This document shows positions 34,137-43,433 of a stretch of 64,000 bases of DNA, one piece after another. Location of the stretch: contig JADFZT010000001.1 in the NCBI GenBank assembly GCA_015232395.1, positions 25,744 to 89,743 on the forward strand, in the 5' to 3' direction. Source of the DNA: Magnetococcales bacterium (GTDB lineage Bacteria; Pseudomonadota; Magnetococcia; Magnetococcales; JADFZT01). The notes under the pieces were generated by a model that made no database searches, had not been told where the DNA came from, and saw only the letters and a list, made by a program, of their open reading frames with translations. Position 1 is the stretch's first letter; each line of letters starts with the position of its first letter. The position numbers and the translations under genes are program-made.

Positions 34137-36344
34137 TTGGAATTAATTATAAATAACCGTACAAAAACAATCTCTTTACTCTCCATGACGCTTCTTTTCA
34201 TGTCAGCCTGGGGGAGCGAGGCATTGGCGGAAGAGCCCGCTGTTGAAAAAAAAGAGGGCCAAGTGGATGAAGCCAGCCAAAAAGAGGCCGAGGCCCCTGA
34301 CCTGTTGGAAAGCATCAGCGTCACCGCCACCCGGGTAGAGCGTCCCACCCAAGCGGTGCCGGAGGCCATTTCGGTGGTGAGCCGGGAGCGGATCGAAAAG
34401 GCCCGGATGCAGAACATCAAAGAGGTGTTGAGCGGCACGCCGGGGGTTTTGATCGACTCCAAAAATGGTGGCTATGATGCCCGCCTGGTGATTCGGGGGG
34501 CAGGTCAAAAAGCCCCCTATGGGGTGCGGGAAATCACCATCCTCCGGGATGGGGTGCCCATGACCGACCCCGACAGCTTCAGCCGCCTGGATTTTATCGA
34601 CACCCAGGATATCGAACGCATCGAGATCACCAAGGGGCCAGGTTCCATTTATAGTACCGGTTCCGCTGGTGGCACGATCCAGATTCTTTCCAAATCGGTT
34701 TTTGATACCGATGCCAGCAACCTCAAAGTGGCCGGTGGCACCGAAGGGGCGCAATCCTACCATCTGCGTTATGGGGGGTGGGTGAATGAGTCCCACGCCC
34801 TCACCCTGACCGCCTCCCGAAGGGTGTTGGACAACGACTGGCGGCGCTGGAATGAGTTTGACACCAACCAGGTGGGGGTCAAACACGGGGTGATGCTGGG
34901 GGAGGATGGCAGCTGGGAGACGGAGCTGAGCTATTCCGAGGCGGATCTGCAACTCCCCAACTCCATGAGCGAAGAGCAGTTTGACGAATATCGGCGCACC
35001 GGCAGCCAGGAGGAGACCCAGGACGCCTGGAAACACTCCGGGCGCTATTCCAAAATTTGGTTTTTCAACACCCGCTATGAAAAGCAAATGGGGGATGTCA
35101 CCTTCAAGCCCCGCTTCTATTTCAACCACTGGTCCCACTACCACCCGGTCACCGGCGCCATCAACGACAGCCCCGACAACATGGTCTACGGCACCGACCT
35201 GGAGCTGAGCTATAACCACCATCTTTTAGGTAATGACAGCCTGGTAGCCGGGCTCACCGTGCGCCAGGATCTCTCCCTGGATGCCCAAAAATATGAATAC
35301 AAAGATGTGGAAACGGGCTTCGGCGGGCGTATCTCCGCCACCCTCTCCGATGAGGCCGGGGATCTCCTGGAAACCGAGGATGCCAATACCATCATCTACG
35401 GGCTGTTCATGCAGGAATCCCTCAACCCCAGTGACCGGCTGACCATCGATCTGGGCTTTCGTCTGGATCAGTCCCGGTTTGCCATCGATACCGTTGAAAC
35501 CTCCAAATATGACTACAGCTCAGGGGTCTATGTGGCGGGAGACGGGGATATCCGCACCCGGGCCTCCTTTACCCTCTTTTCGCCCAAAGCAGGCTTGAGT
35601 TACGCCCTCACCCCGGCCTTCAACCTCTACGGCTCCATCTCCCAAGGCGATCAGGTTCCCTCCAACAGCGAGGTGCAATCCAATCCTGAAATCGACGCCG
35701 CCACCTCCCGCAACTATGAAATCGGCGTGAAGGGGCGGGGCCGTCAGTGGAGCGCAGATCTCGCCCTCTACTACAACCCGGTGGAGGATGAAATCGTCTC
35801 CTCTCTGGATGATAACGGCGAGACGGTTTATCAAAATGCCGGACGCACCGACAAACAGGGGGTCGAATTATCCCTGAGCTATCTCCTGGATATGGGGCTG
35901 GGATTCGGGGGCTCCTACGCCTACAGCGACTACACCTTTGAGCAGTTTCAGGAGGTGGTCAACGGCTCCGAGATCGACCGTTCCGGCAACCGGATCCCCT
36001 TTGTGCCCGAACATCAGGCTTCCCTCTTTTTGGATTACAACCATCCCTCCGGCTTCAAGGCGCGGCTCCAGTCCGATTTTTGGGGGGAGTATGAGATGGA
36101 TAACGCCAACACCGAGCAGTATGGGGGCTATGATTTTCTCACCAGCCTCATGGTGGGCTATGAACACGGCCCCCACAGCCTGATGTTCAATGCCGACAAT
36201 ATTTTCGATAAACGCTATGCCACCGAGGTGAAGAAGGATACCCGGGGCAAAAAGTCCTACTATGCCGGCGCTCCCCAATCCTTCATGCTGACCTACAGCT
36301 ATCGCTTTGGTGATACCAGCTCCTGGCTGGGAGAGGGGTCATGA
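34137..36344 (+). CDS. TonB-dependent outer-membrane receptor
   Basis: I choose the TTG at 34137: AAGGAG lies 7 bases before it, and the resulting 735-residue protein starts with a clear signal peptide (KTISLLSMTLLFMSAWG, cleavage near ALAEE). A TonB box-like ESISVTATRVERP lies near residues 57-69, followed by the plug domain (AISVVSRERIEKARMQNIKE, YGVREITILRDGVPMTDPDS, IEITKGPGSIYSTGSAGGTI). The rest is a 22-strand-type barrel ending with an aromatic residue near the C-terminus (YSYRFGD...). Substrate is probably a metal or metal chelate, judging by the next genes. Overlaps the following gene by 4 nt. Confidence 0.9.
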   Translation: MELIINNRTKTISLLSMTLLFMSAWGSEALAEEPAVEKKEGQVDEASQKEAEAPDLLESISVTATRVERPTQAVPEAISVVSRERIEKARMQNIKEVLSGTPGVLIDSKNGGYDARLVIRGAGQKAPYGVREITILRDGVPMTDPDSFSRLDFIDTQDIERIEITKGPGSIYSTGSAGGTIQILSKSVFDTDASNLKVAGGTEGAQSYHLRYGGWVNESHALTLTASRRVLDNDWRRWNEFDTNQVGVKHGVMLGEDGSWETELSYSEADLQLPNSMSEEQFDEYRRTGSQEETQDAWKHSGRYSKIWFFNTRYEKQMGDVTFKPRFYFNHWSHYHPVTGAINDSPDNMVYGTDLELSYNHHLLGNDSLVAGLTVRQDLSLDAQKYEYKDVETGFGGRISATLSDEAGDLLETEDANTIIYGLFMQESLNPSDRLTIDLGFRLDQSRFAIDTVETSKYDYSSGVYVAGDGDIRTRASFTLFSPKAGLSYALTPAFNLYGSISQGDQVPSNSEVQSNPEIDAATSRNYEIGVKGRGRQWSADLALYYNPVEDEIVSSLDDNGETVYQNAGRTDKQGVELSLSYLLDMGLGFGGSYAYSDYTFEQFQEVVNGSEIDRSGNRIPFVPEHQASLFLDYNHPSGFKARLQSDFWGEYEMDNANTEQYGGYDFLTSLMVGYEHGPHSLMFNADNIFDKRYATEVKKDTRGKKSYYAGAPQSFMLTYSYRFGDTSSWLGEGS

Positions 36345-37291
36345 ATATCGGATCGATAGCGGTCATGGTCATGGCCATCGCCCTGGCCGCTCCAGCATCA
36401 GCCAGGGTAAACCCGACACCCAACAATCCAGCTCCAAGCCCAAGCGCAAACCAGGGGCAGCATCACCCGGGCCAGGGACAGCATCACGCAGGCCACAGCG
36501 CACCCCACACACCCGGCCCAAGCTGGACCCAATTTCCCCTGCTCGTCTCTTCTGGGGGAGGGCGCATGCAGCGGTGGATTCAGCCCAGGCAGATCACCTC
36601 GACCACCCTCGATCTATTCTCTTCCCTCCATGGCCGGGAGGATGGGGATCAAAACCAAGCCTATCGTCAGCTATCCATGGAGCCAAAGGGATTTTTGGTG
36701 ACTCCAGAAAAGGGGGTGGGGGGATACCACTGGGTGCAGACCACCCAACAGGAGGCGGGGGTGATTCGAAGCGCCTCCAGCATGGTCTATTTTTCCATGC
36801 CGTCCCCCTCTCCCAAGGTGATGCTGGCGCAAAAAAAACAGCGCCTGGAAATCATCCCAGACCCCATGCCCAGGGAGCACGGCCACTATCGGGCGGGTGA
36901 GAGCTGGCCTTTCCAAATCCGTTTTGCCGGTCAACCCCTGCCCCAAGCCGAGTTGGTTTTGGAAACGGAACAGGGAGAGCGCCTAACCTTTCAAAGCGAT
37001 GCCGATGGTATGGCCATGGTCACTTTTCCGGCCCAGTTCAAAGAAAAACCCAAGGAAGAGGCGGGAGCAGGTCAATCCCACCGCCATGGCCGACGCCCCC
37101 AAGCAGAATTTGTCCTGGCGGTGAGCCATCAGGAGGGGGATCAACGCTATCTGACCGCCTTCAATCATCACTATCGCCCCGGACCCTTTTTCCAAAAAAG
37201 CCTCCTCACCGGCTTGGGCTTTTTTGTCTTCGGCATGGCTCTGGCCACCCCTCTGCTTTCCCGTAAAACCAAGAAAGGGGGTGGGGCATGA
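36341..37291 (+). CDS. periplasmic His-rich protein, DUF4198-like, C-terminal membrane anchor
   Basis: 316 residues. A signal peptide (residues 1-22) precedes a His-rich, Pro-rich stretch (QGQHHPGQGQHHAGHSAPH at ~38-56). A second His patch (SHRHGRR) lies near residue 246. Residues ~178-280 resemble DUF4198 / carboxypeptidase-regulatory-like domains (YRAGESWPFQIRFAGQPLPQ, LTFQSDADGMAMVTFPAQF). One C-terminal helix (GLGFFVFGMALATPL) anchors it. DUF4198 proteins often accompany TonB-dependent nickel, cobalt or copper systems. A role in binding metal after import fits, but the match is weak. Overlaps both neighbours by 4 nt. Confidence 0.65.
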   Translation: MNIGSIAVMVMAIALAAPASARVNPTPNNPAPSPSANQGQHHPGQGQHHAGHSAPHTPGPSWTQFPLLVSSGGGRMQRWIQPRQITSTTLDLFSSLHGREDGDQNQAYRQLSMEPKGFLVTPEKGVGGYHWVQTTQQEAGVIRSASSMVYFSMPSPSPKVMLAQKKQRLEIIPDPMPREHGHYRAGESWPFQIRFAGQPLPQAELVLETEQGERLTFQSDADGMAMVTFPAQFKEKPKEEAGAGQSHRHGRRPQAEFVLAVSHQEGDQRYLTAFNHHYRPGPFFQKSLLTGLGFFVFGMALATPLLSRKTKKGGGA

Positions 37292-38349
37292 GTTCTCCCT
37301 CTGTTGAGACCCGTTTTTGGAATTTGAGCCGGTTGCGGCTGATGGTTCAGCTGGTTCTGTTTGGTGTCACCGTCTATGGCGGTTTGCTGGTGGGGCCTTA
37401 TCTCTCCGACAAAATTTCCGACGCCTTGCCCGCCCTCTCCTGTGCCTTTGACCAGAGCAATGGGGCCTATTGCGTGTTAATCCCCCTGCAGCACCAGATG
37501 CATCACCGGGTGGGGGAGGCGATTGTGCGGCTGGGGGGGGTGAGCCTGGATATGTTTGTTCCGCTCTTCTTCACCCTGGTGACCTTTTTTGTTTTTTTCG
37601 TCTTTCTCAACAAGGGGTTTTGCGGCTGGGTGTGCCCCTTGGGAACCGCCCAGGAGCTGCTCTATCGCCTGGGGCGGTGGTTTAAACTGGGGATCCACCG
37701 TTTGACTGGTGGCGGGCTCAAGCGGGTGCGACCGGTCAAGTGGCTGATTTTGCTGTTACTGGTCTTCACACTCCCCCTGCTGGCGGGATTGGGGGTGGCG
37801 CCCCACGCCGCCGGGGATGCCTATTGTCAAATCTGCCCCTCCCGAATCCTCACCACCCTGCTCACCGCCAATATGGAGCAGATGGCGGTGAGTGAGGCGG
37901 GTTGGCTGGATTTTACCTTGAGTGCCCTGCGCAATCTGCTGTTCGGCTTTATGCTGGTGGCGGCCCTCACGGTTCGGCAGCCCTTCTGTCGGATCTGCCC
38001 AATGCTTGCCTTCCATGCCCTGGCGCGCCGGTTTTCTTTTTTGCAGCTGGATAAGCAAGCCCATGATCGCTGCCAAAAGTGTGAAATGTGTGTCCAGGCC
38101 TGCCCCATGGATATTCCGGAAATTTCCAACCAGCACGGCCCCAAGGCGTTTCATGAAGATTGCACCCTGTGTGGCCGCTGTGCGGAATTTTGCCCGGATG
38201 ACGATGTGATCCGGATCCGTTTTCTCCGCTGGCCCCTGTTTCGTTCGGCGGCGGCCTATTTTCGTTCTCGTACCCGGCTGGAAAAACCCGACGGCACTCC
38301 CCGACCTTTGACCAAAAAAACCCACAAGAAGGGGACGGCCCATGGTTGA
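37288..38349 (+). CDS. NapH/CcoG-like membrane polyferredoxin
   Basis: 353 residues with about five membrane helices and many Cys. Three Cys-x3-Cys-Pro or similar pairs occur at helix ends: FCGWVCPLGTAQELLYRLGR, YCQICPSRIL and FCRICPMLAF. Two full 4Fe-4S motifs follow in the soluble tail (CQKCEMCVQACP and CTLCGRCAEFCP). NapH, MauN and NosR-type proteins with this layout move electrons across or at the membrane. In this cluster it could deliver electrons for reducing a metal or a thiol in the periplasm. Not CcoG itself, as the C-terminal Ig-like domain is missing. Confidence 0.85.
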   Translation: MSSPSVETRFWNLSRLRLMVQLVLFGVTVYGGLLVGPYLSDKISDALPALSCAFDQSNGAYCVLIPLQHQMHHRVGEAIVRLGGVSLDMFVPLFFTLVTFFVFFVFLNKGFCGWVCPLGTAQELLYRLGRWFKLGIHRLTGGGLKRVRPVKWLILLLLVFTLPLLAGLGVAPHAAGDAYCQICPSRILTTLLTANMEQMAVSEAGWLDFTLSALRNLLFGFMLVAALTVRQPFCRICPMLAFHALARRFSFLQLDKQAHDRCQKCEMCVQACPMDIPEISNQHGPKAFHEDCTLCGRCAEFCPDDDVIRIRFLRWPLFRSAAAYFRSRTRLEKPDGTPRPLTKKTHKKGTAHG

Positions 38350-39001
38350 GGTGGCCACTGCTGGGGTAGCTACTGCCGCGCCTTCGCTGCTCTCCATCTG
38401 GCTGCTGGGGATCTCGGTGGGATTGACCGCCTGTGCCGCCACCTGCCTGCCTTTTTTGGGCACCTGGAGCCTGGGGCGGGGTGGGGGGGCGCGGGGGGCG
38501 TTGCTGGATACCTCCTTTTTCCTGTCAGGCAAGGTGGTGGCTTATGGAGTGCTGGGGGCGTTGGCCGGGGCGTTGGGGGAGTGGTTATCCCGGAGTCTGG
38601 AGAGCACGCTCGGCTTGTGGGCGGTGGGTCTCGCCGGAGTGGCTGCGGGGGTGTGGTTGCTGCTGCCTGTTCCGGAAAAATCGGCTTGTGGGGTTTCAGT
38701 CAAAAAAGTCGCGGCACCCCCTTTTATTCTGGGCTTTGCCATGAGCCTGATTCCCTGCGCTCCCCTGGCTTCCCTGCTGGCCCTGGCCGCCATGGGCAGT
38801 GATCCGCTGTTGGGGATGGGTTATGGGGTGGTGTTTGGACTGGGCGCTTCCCTGACCCCGCTGCTGGTGGTGATGCCGATGGTGGGCTCTTTGGGAAAGT
38901 TGCTGGTGACGGACCGGCCTTGGCTCTCGGTGTGGCTGCGGCGGGGGGCGGGCCTGGTGCTGCTGGCTCTGGGGCTGGGCCGACTGATTCGGGCGTGGTG
39001 A
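38342..39001 (+). CDS. CcdA/TauE-SafE-like membrane protein
   Basis: 219 residues with about six hydrophobic helices. The first helix has CAATCLPF and the fourth has IPCAPLASLLALA. These paired helix-embedded Cys resemble the redox pair of CcdA/DsbD, which passes reducing power from cytoplasmic thioredoxin to the periplasm. Databases usually label such proteins 'sulfite exporter TauE/SafE'; the Cys pattern argues for thiol redox instead. Overlaps the polyferredoxin gene by 8 nt, which suggests a joint function. Moderate certainty. Confidence 0.68.
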   Translation: MVEVATAGVATAAPSLLSIWLLGISVGLTACAATCLPFLGTWSLGRGGGARGALLDTSFFLSGKVVAYGVLGALAGALGEWLSRSLESTLGLWAVGLAGVAAGVWLLLPVPEKSACGVSVKKVAAPPFILGFAMSLIPCAPLASLLALAAMGSDPLLGMGYGVVFGLGASLTPLLVVMPMVGSLGKLLVTDRPWLSVWLRRGAGLVLLALGLGRLIRAW

Positions 39002-39017
39002 ATAGAATGGTGAAAAA

Positions 39018-39944
39018 ATGATCGTTGCCAAGAGTGCTGTTCCGCTGTTTGGAAATCCCGGTTTGATGGAGGCCAACCCTTCGGCTTATGGCTGGAAGGG
39101 AGTCGCCATGTTGTTGGCCCTGAGCCTGCATCTGGCGGTGACCTTCACCCTGTGGCAATCCAACCTCTCCCAGCCCACCCTGCCAGCGCCCCTGACTTCT
39201 TTTGAGTTTGTGGTTCTACCCGAAGCCACGCCGGAGCCCACCCCACCCCCCCCAACCACCGAGATCACCGAAGCACCTCCCCCAAAGCCCCTCCCGGCTG
39301 AAATCATCCCGCCTCCGCCACCCCCGGAACCCCTCGAAGCGGAGCTCACCCCACCCCCGGAGGTTATCCCCGTGCAGCCGCCGGAACCGGTGGTGCCAGT
39401 GATCAAACAGCCTGAACCCGTAGCCATGCTCCATCCACCAAGCCCCCAATCCAAACCCCGGGTCAAACCCAGGCCGCCAGCAGAGGTGGTGAAGGTGGCG
39501 AAAAAGGTTGAACCCCTCCCGACGCCGCCAATCACACCCACGACGCTGACAAACAATCCCCCCGTCAAACAGGTCGCCGTGGCCCCCACCCGTCACGATG
39601 CCGCCCCACCTGCCGTCATGGAAAAACCGGTTTCAGCCGTCAAACCAGCGGAGACCTACACCCCTCCCAGCAGTCGGGCGGGCTATCTGAACAATCCCAA
39701 GCCGCTCTATCCCAAATTGGCCCGACGCCGGGGAATGGAGGGGCAGGTTTTGCTGACCGTGGAGGTGGATGAGCGGGGTGAGCCGTTACAGGTAAAGGTC
39801 AAACAGGGCTCTGGACATGCCATTTTGGATCGCAGCGCTTTGAAGGCGGTCAAAAAGTGGCGTTTTGTTCCCGCGCGGCGGGGACAGATGGCGATCCGCG
39901 CCTCGGTGGAAATCCCCATTCGCTTTAGCTTGCTGAACAGTTGA
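39018..39944 (+). CDS. tonB: TonB energy transducer
   Basis: 308 residues. One N-terminal helix (GVAMLLALSLHLAVTFTLW, with the Ser-His pair typical of TonB) is followed by a long Pro/Glu/Lys-rich spacer across the periplasm (~65-215). The C-terminal TonB domain reads RAGYLNNPKPLYPKLARRRG, MEGQVLLTVEVDERGEPLQV and LKAVKKWRFVPARRG. It couples the proton-motive force from ExbBD to the receptor at 34137. Start at 39018 is used; 39066 is possible but neither has a strong ribosome site. Confidence 0.93.
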   Translation: MIVAKSAVPLFGNPGLMEANPSAYGWKGVAMLLALSLHLAVTFTLWQSNLSQPTLPAPLTSFEFVVLPEATPEPTPPPPTTEITEAPPPKPLPAEIIPPPPPPEPLEAELTPPPEVIPVQPPEPVVPVIKQPEPVAMLHPPSPQSKPRVKPRPPAEVVKVAKKVEPLPTPPITPTTLTNNPPVKQVAVAPTRHDAAPPAVMEKPVSAVKPAETYTPPSSRAGYLNNPKPLYPKLARRRGMEGQVLLTVEVDERGEPLQVKVKQGSGHAILDRSALKAVKKWRFVPARRGQMAIRASVEIPIRFSLLNS

Positions 39945-39977
39945 ACAGTTGAACAGTCAAACAAGGATATTCAAACG

Positions 39978-40631
39978 ATGATGACATGGGGTGCGTGGTG
40001 GCACGAATCCGATCTGGTGGTGCAGGGGGTGTTGGTGGTTTTGGTGCTGGCCTCTCTCTCCAGCTGGTCGGTAATCCTCTATAAATGGTGGCAGCTGGCC
40101 AAAGCCCATGGGCTTGAAAAACGGCTCAACCAAGCTTTGAGCAAGCCGGAAACCGACCTTTCCCCGAGCCTTCTGGAGGGCCATTTTCTCTCCCTGACCC
40201 TCCACCCAAGCCGCTCCCCGCAAACCAATACCCGTCAAGCCCTGGAGGCAGACCTGGCCCAGGGGTTCATGGAGCGGCGGATCCATCTGGAAAATGGCCT
40301 GACCTGGCTCGCCACCATCGGCAGCTCCGCCCCCTTCATCGGCCTGTTCGGCACGGTTTGGGGCATCATGCACGCCCTTCAGGGGTTGGGTGGCGAAGCA
40401 GCAATCTCCATGGATCTGGTGGCGGGTCCGGTCTCTGAGGCGTTGGTGGCGACAGCGGTGGGGCTCTTTGCGGCGATTCCGGCGGTGATGGGCTATAACG
40501 CCCTGATTCGCCGCCTGCGCCGGGTGACAACCACCATGCAGGGCAATATTTTGCATGTGATCAATCGCTTGACCATGACCCAACCCAGGCCTCAACCCGC
40601 GTCGACTCCCCTGGAATCCACCCGGATATAG
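39978..40631 (+). CDS. exbB: ExbB proton channel subunit (MotA/TolQ/ExbB)
   Basis: 217 residues with three membrane helices: LVVLVLASLSSWSVILYKWW, TWLATIGSSAPFIGLFGTVW (family signature with GLFGTVWGIM) and LVATAVGLFAAIPAVMGYNA. Works with ExbD and TonB. The final codons are Arg-Ile-stop where the TAG is formed by the TATAGCC end of the MITE at 40627. The original C-terminus was therefore possibly longer, though the core fold is complete. Confidence 0.93.
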   Translation: MMTWGAWWHESDLVVQGVLVVLVLASLSSWSVILYKWWQLAKAHGLEKRLNQALSKPETDLSPSLLEGHFLSLTLHPSRSPQTNTRQALEADLAQGFMERRIHLENGLTWLATIGSSAPFIGLFGTVWGIMHALQGLGGEAAISMDLVAGPVSEALVATAVGLFAAIPAVMGYNALIRRLRRVTTTMQGNILHVINRLTMTQPRPQPASTPLESTRI

Positions 40632-40869
40632 CCATTCGAATCAAAAATTGGACATATGCCGTTGCACTTTTTTCGGTCATTCCCGCGAATGCGGGAATCC
40701 AGGGGGGCTGGCACGAAACCTTCCAAACCTTGCTTCACTTTCAACAAAATACCGACCTTGCTGAAGATTTGGTTTTTCCTTGAGGGTTATGATTATCTCT
40801 CTGGATCCCCGCCTTCGCGGGGATGACGAGTCAGAGAAGAGTGTCTAATTCTGAGGTAGGCCTACTATA
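40627..40869. repeat. MITE-like element, copy B (243 bp), between exbB and exbD
   Basis: Same element as at 16935: starts TATAGCCATTCGAATCAA, carries the two internal dRS3-like palindromes (TTCCCGCGAATGCGGGAA and ATCCCCGCCTTCGCGGGGAT), ends GGCCTACTATA. The exbB stop codon TAG (40629-40631) is inside its left tip, and the exbD ribosome site AGGAG lies just past its right end. The element splits what is usually a tight gene pair. Confidence 0.85.
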
Positions 40870-40886
40870 TCAACAGGAGAAACCTG

Positions 40887-41303
40887 ATGGCTGGAAATTT
40901 ATTTGACGGGGGGGATGGGGATCAACCTCTGGCTGAGATCAATGTGACCCCCTTCGTGGATGTCATGCTGGTGCTGCTGGTAATTTTCATCATCGCCGCC
41001 CCCCTGATGGCCCAGGCGCTGAAAGTGGACCTGCCCCAGGTGAGCGCCCCCACCGATGGGGAGCCGTTGGTGGTTAATCTGGCCCTGTTTGCCGATGGTC
41101 GGCTGGAACTGGATGGCGAGTCCATCCCAGAGGCAGAGATTCGCCAGCGGCTGATCCAGCGGTTTACCCGGGAACCGGAAGCGGTCCTGCGTCTGGGAGG
41201 CAGTGCCCAAACCCCCTATCAGGAGATTGCCCGACTGCTCTCCACCGCTCAGCAGGTCGGTATCACCCGCATCGCCTTCGCCACCACCCCGCCCCGAGAG
41301 TAA
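40887..41303 (+). CDS. exbD: ExbD/TolR family proton channel subunit
   Basis: 138 residues. Starts with an acidic cytoplasmic tail, then EINVTPFVDVMLVLLVIFII with the conserved channel Asp, and a periplasmic domain ending in YQEIARLLSTAQQVGITRIA. The ATG has AGGAG at a proper distance. Completes the TonB-ExbB-ExbD motor. Separated from exbB by the 243-bp repeat, so the usual coupling is lost, though co-transcription through the repeat is possible. Confidence 0.93.
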   Translation: MAGNLFDGGDGDQPLAEINVTPFVDVMLVLLVIFIIAAPLMAQALKVDLPQVSAPTDGEPLVVNLALFADGRLELDGESIPEAEIRQRLIQRFTREPEAVLRLGGSAQTPYQEIARLLSTAQQVGITRIAFATTPPRE

Positions 41304-41384
41304 GCCAGGGGGGCTCCCCCACCTTGGGGATTTTGCCGGATTTTGGTTTGGTTATGGATAAAATGCCGCTGTGAGTGATCCAAG

Positions 41385-41708
41385 TCAGGCCGGTGGCTGC
41401 AAGGTTTGCAAAATATAGCCGATCTGCTGGGCAATACCGGGCACTTTTTCCACCACAACCCCCTCAAAATCCTTCTTGAAAGGCAAGAGCCTCACGTTGG
41501 GGCCGTTGTCACACCCTTCGCCAAAGCAATCGACCCGCACCACAGGGACGGTGATGGACCTGCGAAACAGCTCTTTTTCCAACGCCCTGGCAATGGCGCG
41601 CCCCCCTCGGGTACCACAGGAGGCGTTGTCATCCTCACTGTTTTTCAGAGTGGGACGCCGCTTGGTGCAGACCCAGACCAAAACCTGGCTTGAAATCATG
41701 GAGGTCAT
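41385..41708 (-). CDS. (2Fe-2S) ferredoxin domain protein, thioredoxin-like
   Basis: 107 residues. Four Cys are placed as in thioredoxin-like 2Fe-2S ferredoxins: VWVCTKRRPTLKNS, then ASCGTRGG, then RVDCFGEGCDNGPNV. Members are small electron carriers, often near cobalamin or Mo-enzyme genes. It is convergent with exbD and ~100 bases downstream of purH. Partner unknown; a link to the redox cluster next door is possible only by proximity. Confidence 0.75.
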   Translation of the reverse strand: MTSMISSQVLVWVCTKRRPTLKNSEDDNASCGTRGGRAIARALEKELFRRSITVPVVRVDCFGEGCDNGPNVRLLPFKKDFEGVVVEKVPGIAQQIGYILQTLQPPA

Positions 41709-41815
41709 TTTTTAAATGAACCCAACCCATCTGTGGGAAACTGGCATATCACAGGCCAAAGAGCTGCACTGGAGATGGCCCGATAGCAAAACCGGACCAT
41801 CCCCGAAAAAACCGA

Positions 41816-43414
41816 TCAATGCTTAAAGTGGCGCATTCCGGTAAAGACCATGGCGAGACCATGTTCGTTAGCCGCCGCGATCACCTCTTCGTCCCGGATG
41901 GAGCCCCCAGGTTGAATCACCGCCTTGGCCCCGGCTTCCGCAGCAGCATCCACCCCGTCCCGGAAGGGGAAGAAGGCGTCGGATGCCAGCACGGTACCCT
42001 GGATGGGATCACCCGCCTTTTGCAGCTCTCTGGCGGTCTCCCGGGCTTTCCAAACGGCAATACGAGAGGAATCCACCCGGCTCATCTGCCCAGCCCCCAC
42101 CCCCACCGTGACCAGATCCTTGGCAAAAACGATGGCGTTGGATTTAACATGCTTTACTACCTTCCAGGCAAAGAGCAGATCCTTCAGCTCCTCATCAGTG
42201 GGGGCACGCTCGGTGACCACCTTCAAATCGGCCTGGCTCACCTGGGCCAAATCCCGCCCCTGGAGCAGCATTCCCCCGATCACCCGCTTCATGTCCCAGC
42301 CGGATGGGGAGGCTCCCTGGCCGCCATCGGGAGTGGTCAGGGTGAGCAGGCGAAGATTTTTTTTGGCGGCAAAAGCCTCCCGGGCCCCCTCATCAAAGCT
42401 GGGGGCGATGACCGCTTCCACAAAGGTTTTGGTAATCTCCCGGGCCAGAGCCGCGTCGACGGGGCGGTTGCAGGCGATGATGCCACCAAAAGCCGAAACA
42501 GGATCGGCATCCCGGGCCTTTTGGTAAGCGGCGGTGAGATTGTCGTCAATCGCCGCCCCACAGGGGTTGGTATGCTTGACCACCACCACAGCCGGATCGG
42601 AAAACTCCTTCACCAGCTCGAAAGCGCCGTTGGCGTCGTGGATGTTGTTGAAGGAGAGCGCTTTACCTTGCAGCTGTTTGGTATTGGCAACACCGGGCTC
42701 AGAAGCACCCGCTTCCACATAAAAGGCCGCCTTTTGATGGGGGTTTTCCCCGTAACGCATCTCCTGGCGTTTGTGATATTGGGCGGTGAAGGTGCCGGGA
42801 AAATCCTCGGGCTCCCCCGCGTCATCCCGAGCGGAGAGCCAGTTGGAGATGGCGCCATCATAAGCCGCCGTGCGGGCGAAGGTTTTGCGCGCAAGAAGGG
42901 CGTTGGTCTTCAGGGTCACCCCACCGCCATTTTCCTGCATCTCAGCGAGCACCTTGGGATAGTCCTCAGGGTCCGTAATCACCGTCACCGAGCGATGATT
43001 TTTAGCGGCGGAGCGGAGCATGGAGGGGCCACCGATATCGATATTTTCGATGGCTTCTTCCAAGGTGACCCCCTCTTTGGCGACCGTGGCTTCGAAGGGA
43101 TAGAGATTCACCACCACCAGATCGATGGGGGTGATATCGTGCTCGGCCATCTGGGCTTGATGATCGGCACTCTCCCGCAGCCCCAGCAAGCCGCCGTGAA
43201 TCTTGGGATGGAGGGTTTTCACCCGGCCATCAAGCATTTCGGGAAAACCGGTGTGGGAGGAGACGTCGGTCACGGCGAGGCCCGCCTGGGCCAATTTTCG
43301 CGCTGTGCCCCCGGTGGAGAGGATCTGAACGTTGAATTTGGCCAGTCCTTGGGCAAACTCAACGAGGCCACTCTTGTCGGAGACGCTGATCAGGGCGCGC
43401 TTGATGGGGGTCAT
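41816..43414 (-). CDS. purH: bifunctional AICAR formyltransferase / IMP cyclohydrolase
   Basis: 532 residues from the ATG at 43414, preceded by AGGAG; the frame extends to 43471. Catalyses the last two steps of IMP synthesis. The MGS-like cyclohydrolase domain is residues ~1-150 ([40 protein letters not shown]); the formyltransferase part has [27 protein letters not shown] and [19 protein letters not shown], and the end is FTGMRHFKH as in the family. Located next to rsmB, an order familiar from alphaproteobacteria. Confidence 0.96.
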   Translation of the reverse strand: MTPIKRALISVSDKSGLVEFAQGLAKFNVQILSTGGTARKLAQAGLAVTDVSSHTGFPEMLDGRVKTLHPKIHGGLLGLRESADHQAQMAEHDITPIDLVVVNLYPFEATVAKEGVTLEEAIENIDIGGPSMLRSAAKNHRSVTVITDPEDYPKVLAEMQENGGGVTLKTNALLARKTFARTAAYDGAISNWLSARDDAGEPEDFPGTFTAQYHKRQEMRYGENPHQKAAFYVEAGASEPGVANTKQLQGKALSFNNIHDANGAFELVKEFSDPAVVVVKHTNPCGAAIDDNLTAAYQKARDADPVSAFGGIIACNRPVDAALAREITKTFVEAVIAPSFDEGAREAFAAKKNLRLLTLTTPDGGQGASPSGWDMKRVIGGMLLQGRDLAQVSQADLKVVTERAPTDEELKDLLFAWKVVKHVKSNAIVFAKDLVTVGVGAGQMSRVDSSRIAVWKARETARELQKAGDPIQGTVLASDAFFPFRDGVDAAAEAGAKAVIQPGGSIRDEEVIAAANEHGLAMVFTGMRHFKH

Positions 43415-43433
43415 GTTGCCAATTCTCCTGAAA

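Noticed and set aside
41305-41345. terminator after exbD
   Set aside because: The CCCC-ACCTT-GGGG stem is only four pairs with a short ATTTT; too weak to call.
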